The notes under the pieces were generated by a model that had not been told where the DNA came from, did not search any database, and saw only the letters and a program-made list of their open reading frames with translations. Positions 40,839-53,241 of a DNA stretch of 64,000 nucleotides are shown here, one piece after another; positions within the stretch are counted from its first letter, which is position 1, and every line of letters begins with the position of its first letter. Source of the stretch: Anastatus disparis (taxonomy: Eukaryota; Arthropoda; Insecta; Hymenoptera; Eupelmidae); contig JAFFSR010000280.1 in assembly GCA_017163975.1 (NCBI GenBank), positions 868,001 through 932,000 of the forward strand, read 5' to 3'. The translations under genes were made by a program, and so were the position numbers.

Positions 40839-43545
40839 TAAAATTTTAAAAAAATGTATATAAATTCAATAAATTTATTAAATATTTTTTTATTTCTGAT
40901 TTCCAATTTTTTAAGATGAATCATTATTTTTTTATAATAAACGTATATCTTTAAAGAAAATATGAAATATTTAATTTAATGAATATGCTGAATTGCTTTT
41001 AAAGTAAAAATTATAATTACCAGAAAACTTTATAAATTAAAGTTAAAGTTTGGAGAAGCCAAATACTAATGAATTGACAGTATCATTTTTAAAATAAACA
41101 AATAATGTTTTTATTTTCAATAAAAATAATTTATTATCATCATTATCGAGTAAATGATTTCAAACTATGTGAAAAATAATATTATAGTTAATATTCTCCA
41201 AGATGCAGTAAAGTTCCCAAAAAATTCATGGTTTCCATACATCTAAATTGCTAATTTGCAACAAAATCTAAATAAACTATTAAAACATTAAAAACTATAA
41301 ATAATAAACTACGCATTAATTACAAATAACATCAAATCCTTAAATACAATCCTTGATTACGTCAGTCTTCATACACCGTTAAATCTATTAAACGTAATGC
41401 ATATATGCGATAGAGCCACCAAAGCCGGCTTTAATTATGATGTTACTTTAGAGTTCAGTTGTCGGCATTAGCTTTATTAAAGTACTTTTTTTTCTACATT
41501 TCATGACTTATGAGATAGTTATAGTTTTACAGGAAACAAGAGCTCCTATGCATTGTGAGATACCAGAGACGATATATGCATGTCCTTGAGTATAGAAAAA
41601 TTTCCACCTGCAAACGTTTTGTTGTTTTTTTATTATTTTTCTTACGCTATTTTCTTGGATTGTTAGGGACGTTATTACTACCGACGACATAATTCAAATC
41701 TTTACACGGTATATAAGGCCTTTCACTATTTCAGGTTGTTTTTCAAACTAGTATAGTTTCTTACAATAGACAAAAGAAGAGGGAGAGAGAGAGAAATAAT
41801 GCTTTTTTTTGCAATGGTATTCTTAGTCTTTTTTTTCTAAACTATGCACTTATTTTTTTTTCTTTAAATAAGTCTCTAATATCTAGTTTGTTATAGTACG
41901 TATAGGCTTTTTTATATCTTTAATGCTCATAAATACGTTGTATATGTGCTATATCGACCTTTTGTTACTTTAATGATTTTGTTTTAATCATTCATGACAT
42001 TAGCTATACGACTTATTTTACGAGAAATGATCTGGTTTTAAGAATCGATTACGTTTATATATATATATTATGTGGAAAATTGACCGAGATCTTGGATTAC
42101 TCTAAGTTAAGAAACCTTAACGCTCGTGATTGACAGTATTTTTCTGATAATTTAACGATTGTTAAAAGTCCTGCGGGGCTTTTTTTCGCGTTTCATAGAG
42201 AATTCTCTAACAGTAAATCATTTGCTTTTGAAAGAGATATAAGATTAAACGTTATTTTTTCTACATTTTTCTATGGATTAACGTTGATACATAAATTAAT
42301 ATTTAAATTACTTATGGCTTACATCTTTATTTAAAATTTATTATGAGCTTTAATAGTTTTTTATTTAAAATTTAAATAATAACTTTTACTTTTTTATTCT
42401 ATAAATGACTTCGTTTTAATGTTACAATATTACCATCGTAAAAATTTTTGTTGTTTAACTGAAGGACTTAAACTTGATAAGCTAAAATAATAATTTAAAA
42501 ACTTTATTATGTTTGAAATAATTTTATGTTGTTATAAATCCTACTTCAATCCCTTATATATTATGCATTTGGTATTATATAACGTGTAGCAAATTTGCAA
42601 TTTAAATTTTTATATATCGATTTTAATATTATTCAAATTTGATCTTAATAAAAGTACTTCGTAGATTCAAACGAAAAATTTTTCGAAATTAGTTTTTGAT
42701 ATACAAGTTATTAGAAGATAAATTAATCAATAATTTATTAAAAATGGTGATTTCGATCGATCTATGTTTATAATGTTTATTTATAGAAATAAAAAAAAAC
42801 ATAATTCAAGGAAGTAAAAATTATTTGGATAATATATTATTATTAAATTTTGCTCATAAACGAAAGTCTAGGTAAAATCCAAATGATTTTATTTGAATAC
42901 CGAAAACCAGTTTTGAACATTAATTAAAACAGTTGGTTATAACCGAGTTTATAACGCGATCAAACGATGTAGTAATTTGGAGAAAAAAAATTATATATCC
43001 AATTTTAATTTTATCAATCGCAACAGCACTTGATCATTCAAACGGTAGCTTTCACATCCCCTTTAACGACAAGCCAACGATTTATTATAAAAAATGTAAA
43101 ACAGGAGAAAACGGTTCGCCTGTTTAAAAAAAAAACTTTTAATTTCAAATCATCCGGGCACCAAAAGTATCCTCTTTTACCGATTTAAAAAAAAGAAAGA
43201 AAGATCCTTGAAAGTGAAAATTGACCGTGCCAAAAATACTTTCGAGTTTATTGAAATAAAAAAAGAAGAAAAAGAAACGAAAAAAGACAAAACCACTAAT
43301 CAATTCTTATGTAGCACACACATATAGAAATCCAGAAAAGAGCGAAAGGATTCAGTATACACGAGTTGGAATAAGAAAGAAAGAAAAGAAAAAAAAATAT
43401 ATAAGAAATGGAAAGCGTATGTGACGAGTATTATCCAGCTTCTAGAAACCGAAATTTCATAAATAATTCTCGGGGCGTTCGCCGAAGCAAACCAACCATG
43501 ACGCCAAGTTACTTGAAACTCGCGTTATTTGCCTTCCTTTTTTTT

Positions 43546-43576
<31 letters not shown>

Positions 43577-43720
43577 GCACTGCATAAATACACGCAAACA
43601 TAGTGCATAGATACTTGGGTATTTGTTGGAAAATTATATCCTGTAAATAATTAGCTGTTAAGAGCTATGCCAGGAATGCGTTCGATGCGCTTTTAAGTGA
43701 GAGTTTTATTTATGTGTATA
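40839..43720. other. Non-coding; islands at about 41.4-42.2 and 43.3-43.7 kb
   Basis: No gene is supported. Polypurine runs occur at about 43177-43400. The island at 43301-43720 includes a CT microsatellite. Short frames of 60-64 codons at 41508-41690 (minus) and 42933-43127 (plus) have no recognisable features. Confidence 0.55.
43545..43571. repeat. (TC)n microsatellite
   Basis: About 13 TC units flanked by T runs. Confidence 0.88.
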
Positions 43721-46700
43721 TACATATATAAAAATGTAGTTTTTTAAAATCATTTTTTACAGAGTAATGAATACTTTTTTCTATGTGTAGAAGAACGATA
43801 TGTTTTTTTAACTATATATTGTGATCGATATCAAGTTTTGACAGTTTCGGTGTATTTTAAATTTTTAATAGTATATTAAAAGCTGTTGATTGCAATTGAA
43901 AATGATACTATGGTATAGTTGGCATTTCAATTTTGAAACTAACCAAACTAACCAGAATTTATGATGAAATTATTAATGTTAACTAATATACAAATTTGTT
44001 CGATTTAAAAAAAATTTTTGCATTTCAAATGTATTTAGTTGACTTTTCACTTATTTGATATTACTTTGAAAATTGCACAATAACTTGAAATATATTTAAT
44101 ACATTTATTAAATTTATAAATTTGTATAATCGAGTTCATGCATTAAAAAATTCATAAATTTATTTATTGATATTGATTACGGTAATTTGTACGTTCTTTT
44201 TTTTATAATTATTAAAATATGAAAAATAAATATATTCACGGAATGTATAATTAAAACTTTTTATTATATCTAATCAAAAATTATATTAGTCCATAGTTTT
44301 TTTTAAATTTGATGTCTTCATTAATCACTTGTTGTATAAAAAATTTATTGCATATTCGTTGATGTCACAAAAGGGTCAGAATCACAATATTAAAATATAA
44401 AAGAAATAAAAAATTATTAAATTACTATACTTTAATGTTGTTAACAAAGTTCTTTTAGTAACTACTTGTAAATCGTGTAAAAAATTGTTGATTTTTTCAG
44501 TTACAATTGGCACAATCATACACATTACTACGGAAAATCCTGTTTAATCCCTAGAGACTAGTTAATAAAATGTTTCTGTACAACAAATTGAATCAGAAAA
44601 ATTTTGTTAAATAACTTTATTTTTGAATTGTAAGTTATTCTATTGGTGATAGCGATTTTCATTAGAAGAAATATTACTGTTGAAAAATTTCAGGAAATCT
44701 TTTCTTAAATTCGACGAAATTAGAGTATAAAAGTAAATAAGCAGAAATTTAAAAATATTTTTCTAAAAATATAAATGCAATAAAAATAAAAGAATTTATC
44801 TTAACTACGTTTGATGGTACTAGGAAGCCATTTAATATTATACAATATATTTACTAAAGTCCTTGACCAGGGAATTAATAGCAAGTACGGTTACGATAGA
44901 AAGGCCCGAGAGATCAGTTAAATTTCCTTGGAACTTTTACGGTCTTAAAGGTCATAATAAAAGAGGAGTATTATACAATTTACAATTTATATATCAAATT
45001 TATGTAGACCTGTAATCGTAAATCAATTAGCATAATAATCAAAAAATTTTATGATCTTTCTGGAGCATAATTTTTTATTATACAAGTTTATTTTTTTTAG
45101 TTGGTTTTTAATCGATGATAATTTGAGATTATTAAAAATTAATCCTCTCAACTTTATTAACTTTGTATAGGATGGTTTTTTATAAAAGCAATTAAAAACT
45201 TACTAAAAATCGTTAATTTCAAGAAAATATTACTTTAATTGTTTGTTCGTCTATATAGGTAACGTTAGATGGCTCCATATTTCACATATTAACCATTAAT
45301 TATTTATTGAGACTCATTAACGTAATAAAAAAATAATGATTTAGTCTCTTTTAATGAAGTGATGCATATTCCATTTCACGCGGCAAAAACCAGAACATTT
45401 GAAAATCTGTTAACAAAAAATGATGCATTTCAAAAGTTCCTTTAGAAATTGATATAATTCGCTGCTTAGACATCACGAAAAATCATTAAAATGTGTTATG
45501 GTACAAAAGGTAACTTTAAGATGAGCTAATCTTCTTGTCGAAGGGTGTTGAATGTGCTAATCTTTGTACCAAGTGCAATGTTAATTTTCTTTTGAAAATT
45601 GAAATATGCTAGTCTTTGTTAAAGCCAACAATTTATTCTTTTTTATGATAGAAACTATTATATAACAAATAAATTAAAATAATTTGATGTTACAATAACA
45701 TCTATAAAAAAATATAATAAATATATTAATTTCATAATACATAATACACCTAATTATTTTAACATATTATTTCTTCTTCACAATAACATTATCATTAAAA
45801 GTTCTGAAATTTCATCCTTTAAATTACAGCATCATTAATTCTCATGTATCCAAAAAGATGAAAAGAAACAATTTTTAATTCACCAAAAAAAGAGCTCACC
45901 AAAAAAAGAGCTCACCAAAACAAAAAAAAACTCAAAATAAAAGACCATTGAGATAACCTGAACACGTATTTACACGCACATTACTAAAGTGAACGCTGGC
46001 AGTGTATACACGGACAACTTTTACTCTGTTGACGTAGCGAAAGTCTTGATCGAGGGAGAAAAATACACATAGTTAACTCGTGTGTATATACACGTATCGA
46101 AAGAGTAAAAAAAAGTTTATTTTGGTATCCGGCTGTTGGTTGTGCCCAAGGGGAAACTTTTACAAATTCAAGGGCCCTTGAAGAAAAAAAAGAATGCTTC
46201 TAATGAGTTATTCATAATATTTGAACATAAAAAATTCTTCAAATAAAAAAGACAATCGTGGAAAGGGTAGATTTTCAATTATACTAACTTGTTGACCTCG
46301 GCCTACAAGTTGACCAAGTCAAATGGATCGCTAACTATATACTATTACTCTGTAATCTTGTTTTTATTTTCTTTCTCTCTTGGCTTTTTTTTCTCTTTTA
46401 ATACAAGTCCACACCCAAGTTGATCGGTACCACGTATAATGTGTGAACGTGAAAAGTTACGTCATATAAGTAAACGCACGCGCGTATACACACATATGTA
46501 CCCGAAATTAAATCGAAAATCAAATTCGCTCACTTGACTTTTGTCAGCTAGAAACAATATATCCTGATGTCAGAGACATTTTTTTTATTGCTTTTTTATT
46601 TTTTGATCTATCAAAGATTGCGCATATGTGCGTTTATTGCTTTTGTTGCGTTATTATGTCAGCGGTGGATATCGGTCGAGTGTGATTTTTTTTGTTTTAT
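43721..46700. other. Non-coding; island at about 45.95-46.7 kb
   Basis: AT-rich. A 16-base unit with AAAGAGCTC (ACCAAAAAAAGAGCTC) is duplicated in tandem at about 45882-45913. The island at 45941-46700 contains CACGTATC/GTATACACGG-type tracts and overlaps a Leu-rich frame at 46628-46837 that starts with GTG and is not credible as a gene. Confidence 0.5.
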
Positions 46701-49700
46701 TTAAGTGTTTGGCTTTTAAAATCGAAAACCTGTCTAGATTATTTAACTACGATGATTTAGCTATTGATTTTCGCACGATGAATATATTAAATTTTGATCA
46801 GAGAAATGGAGTTTTTGCCATACAGGAATATTTGTAGTTTGAAGAGTTATTTGGAATGTTAATAAATTAACATTTTTGGTAAATCCAAAAGAAAAATGTT
46901 TAGATATTTACGTTAAAATGTAAACTTTCTAAATCTGGCTGAAAGAATTGAAAATCAAATTTCGTTATTATGATTAATGCAAAATAATCTGGAAATTCCA
47001 AGTGAAATTAAATTTATGCCTATATACATTGTGCGCATTAATCTGAAGTTACAAAAAAGGATTGACAGTATATAGTGTGAAAAAGCTCAGGCTGATTCTC
47101 CTCCCTGCCAATACAAATGATATATGTTAATTTAATACGAGAGATCAATGAGTAAAATGGGCATCGATATAATTATCATTTATTTCGATATCGATAAATC
47201 TTTGTCGTCTGGTAATGCTCGGAGCACATTATAAAAACAACGTAAGAACAAGTGTAACAACGTTATGGAAATTATCTAAGGTGAAGATTAATTTTTTTTT
47301 TCCAACAAACTTGTTAATTTATGAATCTAGTTGTAATCATAGTGGGTGTTACATCTGATAATGTTTAAAAAATAATCTCGTGTATCTAATTCATTAGAAA
47401 TAATAATTAATTGACTTTCTAATTTAAGTACTACTTTTGAGATAATTTATAGTTTTTTAAATTGCTTTATTAATAACGAATTATTGAAATTTATTAATGG
47501 ATTTTTGATAAATAAGTTTGATTTAATTAGCATTAATTATAGAAATTTTATATCGAGTTAAAATGTGGTATATAATATTGAAATTTTTTCGTATTTTCTA
47601 GTATGTAATACATTTACAAATTTTTTTAAAAGCTACCTTTGGTCTATTATTTTAACAAAGCATTATAAATTTAAATACATTTAAAACGACTCCATTGTTT
47701 TGTGTAAATTGTATATTAATAGTAAATTACAACAAAACTACCATATTATTATGGTTTAAGAAAAAAAATCTTTTTAATTAATTATAGTAATTTTAAATTG
47801 TGTAAAATTTTTGATTTTATCATGCGTTCTAAGAATAGATCAGAAATAAATGCAAAATGCAGGAAAAGATTACAATGGCACGTAAAAGGATTAAAAACAT
47901 TCCAAAGTTGAGACAACGCATAAATTAAAGTTTTTTTTTTAGACTTGACGTTGGAAGTTTTATATATTTATTTGTTTTTTCAAATTCTTTGAATTCTTTA
48001 ATGAATTAAGATTATCAAAAGTTCTCAAAAATTAAGGAATTCCGAGATTTTAATATAAGAGATTTTATGTAATTTCACTTATTTTTAATCAATCTTGATG
48101 ATAAATATATTTTTCTTATAATATATAAACAAATTTAAAAAGATACAGTTGAATATTAAAAATTTTTAAATACAATTTATTCATTCAAAGAAAAAAGTTT
48201 CCATTGATCTTGTTACATAAATTCAGCAAAACATTAAATAAAACCTTTGTATCTTTATTGGAATAATAATAATTGTAAACATTACATATGGAAAAGTTTA
48301 AATTATATTTAATTTTTTTTCTGATTTTAATTATAATCACGCAAAAGGTTACATTTGTCAAATCCATTTATGATTGATCGGTACGCGTAAAAAATCGTTA
48401 CAATATTTCCGGAGTTTTCTAGGCATTGCACAGCTGACAAAAATATTTGAACATATTAAATAACTGAACTATTCTTGTTATCTACAATCTAAACAGTAAA
48501 ATAACACTGTTGTTGAATACCTTAAAAATGACATCAGAACCTTGGTAGTCATTAAAATTCATTTCCTTAAAATTCTACCCGAAGGTTATTAAATGCATTT
48601 ATCATTAACATTATTAATTCCGATTTTTTAAAATTAAAAGCTCTAAATATTTAAGTTATTCAAAAGTAAATTTAAAATACTAGAGAAAATGTTTCATTGC
48701 AAGATAGAGTGACAATTTTAAATGTTACGATTTTTCTTCAGAGAAGAAAACACAAAAAAATTATCATTTTAATATAAATAATATTAAGAAAGAAGTTAAT
48801 TTTATGCGGAACTTACAAAAAACTAAAATTATAAAAATGGCATATAAAATTTTTTTTATCAGACACATATATCATATTACGAAATTTAAAACTGAAATAT
48901 TTTTCTTCTAGTTTTCTAGTTTTTATAATTTTTAAAATTTGGCTTGACTGATTGCATAATGAATTTTAATTTAATTTCAATCGTTTCTTTTGGCCATATG
49001 TTTATTTATAGCTTAAAAATATAGTTTAAAATTTTTTAATTTCTTACTCTCAGAGGACATACATTTATTAAACTTATTTTCTTAAATTAAAATTTTTTTA
49101 AGATTCATAATTGCATAGAATTTTGGGGTCGTATTAATTGTAAAATATAAAATACAGTTGATTTTTTAAAATTTATTTATAAACATAAAATTTTAATCTC
49201 CTGAAATGTTAACAAAAGTCAATATTTTATTCTTAGTAAAGTACTTGTAATTAAAATATTGCGGAAAAAATGATTATTTTATTAAAAAATAATTTAGTAT
49301 GCATTGTAGTGCAATAAATGTAAACAATATTATGAAGGCTTTTACATGAAAATTCAAAGTTAAATTATTATCATCATTTTGTAACTATCCTACAACTAAT
49401 ACATATAATTAAAATATAACCCTCATAAATTTCATTGTTTTAAAGCAGGAAATCAAAGAAAAAATTTTATAACAAATTGAACTATCACATTAAACATTTA
49501 ACTGTAAGTATCAAATTCAAATCTCATACATAAGCTATGGTACATATTCAATTTATATCCATCTTAAATATCTATTCTATTAACTATTATCATACTCGTG
49601 TACCACCTGAATCGAAAAGGTATAACAATAAAATAAAATTAGTTACATAAAAGTCTTAATTACGTTAAAGTTACTTAAATCCAATTCAATCCATTAAGCT

Positions 49701-50420
49701 TTAATAATGCAGAGTTGGTATATACATACATCAAGGAAACGACAAGAGATCCATCAAAAAAAAGAAAAGAGAAAAAAAGTAACATAGCTATAGTTTTGCG
49801 AGAATTTCATTCCCCCATTGTTCTCGAGATATTTCGGTTGGGTATATAAGAAAAAGTTAACGTTAATGGTGCACCTTTTATACTTTAATCTTATGGCTTG
49901 GAAGTAATTAGTGCGTTAGATAAGTAGACGTGTTTCGCGGTGAAAGCTACCGCCTCGTAATGGGTTCGTCATTTACTCCCTTGTGTATATGTATATCTTT
50001 TTTTTTCTTCTTCCTAACGCGTGCATGACTTTAGTTGTATTTTTTTTTGTTCCTTAACGTATATAAATCAGAAGCTCGACTCATCTTTATTTCTTGCCTT
50101 CAAAGACAAATTGATCTTCTTTTTTTATACGTGGGTATATCATCTTGTTTCTCATACATTGTATTACCCACAAGATGCTTTTGTCTAAATAAGAAAAGTT
50201 GAATACTTGTTAGAGAGTTTTGACGTAAATGCATTAAAAGTTCGATTATGGAGACGGTAATTTAAACGATTATTCGTGCGCTTCATTGTTGATATATTTC
50301 TCATCTTGAGAACTTATATATATCAAGCGTGCATTTTACAAAACACTGAATGTGTTCAATTACACGCTTGTGCGAATAAAGGATGCAATTTAATTTTTAC
50401 CTTTTACGTTGAAATGCGAA
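46701..50420. other. Non-coding; island at about 49.7-50.4 kb
   Basis: AT-rich, with no ORF that resembles a gene. The island at 49691-50420 has polypyrimidine and acgtgggtat-type sequence. Confidence 0.55.
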
Positions 50421-52374
50421 ATGAAGCTTGTGAAACATTTTTGCAATGAGAATTTATTACATTTTTAATAATTAATTGGCAGTTATGACGCAGCCAAGAG
50501 ACATTAAATGATGAAAATATAAACACGGATCTGTAATTTTATTTATTGACTCTTATTTTTGTTTTAAACAATAGTCTTTAAATATTTACTTTTAGAACAT
50601 CATCAATTGTATTTATGACGCCATAATGAATTTTAAAATTTATAGTCGAATATTTTAAAAGCGTCTTCAGGTAAACGTGTTGGTGTACCGAAGATTAACA
50701 ATTAGTATTCACTCATAATATATTGTTATGAAGAATATGAAAAATTGCCATATTTTCAAAAATCACTTCTTATTAGTTAAAAAACAGCAAAAGTCACTAA
50801 AAATAATAAAAATAAAATAGTCAAAATAAATCTAGTTAAAAATCAAATTAATAGTGAATAAATTTAAAATTTATTTTCCAATTTAAGTTAATAGTCTTCA
50901 AAATTTGTATTAAATATTTGAATGGTACAAAATTCTTAAACTCAAATTCTATAAATTTTCCTTGCAAGGAATTGAGAGCTAATTTTATTTAAATATTATT
51001 GCAGCCTATAAACGTAAGCTGTACCGAATGAAAACATTAAAACAATTTCGATGACAAGAATTTAATACACAAACTACACGATAGCTCTTATATAGATATA
51101 TATGCAAAATATCGCGTGAGAATAGTCATGTGCTCTTGTCCTCACACTCGTCAATATACGTAACATTTATCGTGCTATAAATCTCTTTAAGAAGTAGTTT
51201 TAGAGAATAAATAAATAGAATTCGATGAAAATAGAGATAAAACTAAAAAGTAAAAAGATATGTGACCTCGTGCATGTGACATTATTAGTAGCTTGTCAAG
51301 ATTTCAGCGTATAACAAGATCATATAGCCGTGGGCGTACTAACAGTATAATTCGATTGCAAACTATAAGTATACATTTGCAGTAGTTTAAATGTTTATAT
51401 CTCATCCTTTGTCAGATAATCTGAACTTTAAGCTAATTGCGAAAAATTGTTATTTATTAGATCAAAAATTATCTTTTTTGTTAAAATATAGTTCGACTTC
51501 TTTTGGTTTTCTTTTAATAACTTACAAACAATATTTTTAAGCATTATTACAATGAAATTTGATTAAAAATTTTATGTCATCGCGATGATAACTGATTGCA
51601 ACTGATTATTATTCTCTGATTTTAATATATTGTTAATGATGAAGAATTATTAATCTATTTTAATGAACTACAAGAATAATTATTTATTTTTAAATTACAA
51701 AAACAAAATATTGTAATTTGATGGTCAAAATTTTTCATTTTGATTACTTCTTTTTCATCATCTAATTGAATATAAGGCATTCATTAATCTATTTTAAAAA
51801 TAAAAAATCACTATGTTTTGATAAATTTACAAAAAAATGTAATTAAATGTTAAAGAATTTGATGCATATATTAAACTTTTTTCTTTTTTTTCCTTAATTT
51901 AATTTCTTAAATAGATTGATCGATATTAATAAAACGTGATTTATTCACTTATTTTTAAAGAAGATGTCTAATGTAATGAATTATCTAATATTGCATTAAA
52001 AATATATTTAAGCGTTCACCCAGTATTAACTGATTTATTGATGATCAATTAAGAGCTATAAATTCAGTATTAACATTTTTTTCCCTAAGAAACAAATGGA
52101 GTTTCTAGCATAGCATAGACAAATGCTTTTTTTTAATATTATATATTTTGCCTTAAGCTATTTCTTAGTTATATTTTATATATGATAAATCACCAATATA
52201 CATTTGCTTCAGTATATTATTTAAGATATCAAATCTGATCATATTTTAAACTAAGGTCTTAATTTGATATACATAATTTATGTATCTCGTTTGGAAAAAT
52301 TTTTTCAGTATTATGTCGTTATGATGGCTTTAATGAAGTACCATTTGAATTTGAATTATATTTATATATTTATA
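50421..52374. other. Non-coding; small island at about 51.05-51.4 kb
   Basis: AT-rich sequence with one less AT-rich stretch at 51041-51400 and nothing recognised. Confidence 0.5.
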
Positions 52375-52947
52375 GGGCAAAAGGGGACATTATAGCAACA
52401 TTTTAACGAACTTTAATTTTTAAAATATCTGAATTCTATCTCAATTTATTTAAAATCATATTTTAAAGTTGTTAACAACAAATAACATGTTTTTACATTT
52501 AATGAATGTTACTCAAAAATCATTTCTACGTGCGACCATCATTGCAATAAAGAAAAAATCGAAAACTGCGTATGAATTATTACAAATAAAAAATATTGCA
52601 CAATTAATACCTTGATTATGAAAACACAAATCGTAATATATGCCCTAGTTTTAAGATTAGTATTGTATCAAATAAAGAACTAAAACACATTTAAAACAAT
52701 CAGAGGTCAAATACTTTGTTCATCTATAACAAATCATCAATCTCAAAACGTGATACGAATATTCTAAATGTAGCAATAAGTTTAAAATGATTTTATTTTT
52801 TTAACACCTGTCTTTCATGAAAATCGTAGTATTCGACCGTCTGCAGAAATAGCCACTTTTTCTCTTATTGTGCCATTTCTTTAATATCATTTAAAATAAA
52901 AAATTTTTTTTTTCAATAGTGGGCTAAAAATACCACTTTTGCTCCCG
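52375..52947. mobile_element. Candidate degenerate TIR element
   Basis: AGGGCAAAAGGGGACATT at 52375-52392 resembles the complement of AATACCACTTTTGCTCCC near 52928-52945. The match is imperfect and no target duplication is clear. It lies directly upstream of the first identified coding exon. Confidence 0.3.
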
Positions 52948-53179
52948 GCACGGAAAACGAACAGTTCTAATTTTAGCTTCACTGTTGACAATAGTCTATT
53001 AAAATAGTGTCAATTCATTCGTGCTATGGCCTGTCCTTTATTTTATCTCCCTAGGTGCATAATATACTATTTTATGAGATTTTCTCAATTTAACTGCATA
53101 AAATGTTTTAGTTACTATGAATGCGTAAAACTATTATTTATTTTTGATTAATAATAAAAATTTTTATTTTTTGTTACAG

Positions 53180-53241
53180 TCATTCTATCTCTCCTTAACT
53201 TCAAACATGGCTTCAGATTGTGCAGCGCGGGGGAACCTGGT
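53180..53241 (+). CDS. Coding exon, end of signal peptide region
   Basis: This exon follows a TTTTTTGTTACAG acceptor and ends at a strong GTAAGT donor. The only frame that continues into the CBM14 exon reads (x)TC then ILSLLNFKHG-FRLCSAGEPG. It therefore takes one base from an upstream exon and ends in phase 0. The hydrophobic start and the small residues CSA before GEPG would suit the end of a signal peptide. No ATG is in frame here, so the start lies upstream. The exon is called from splice signals and phase only. Confidence 0.62.

Noticed and set aside
46628..46837. Leu-rich 69-codon frame resembling a signal peptide
   Set aside because: It starts with GTG in a eukaryotic context, and no upstream in-frame ATG or splice acceptor was found.
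53027..53055. ATGGCCTGTCC... followed by CTAG/GTGCAT as a first exon close to exon 53180
   Set aside because: It would end in phase 2 and give an immediate in-frame stop in the next exon.
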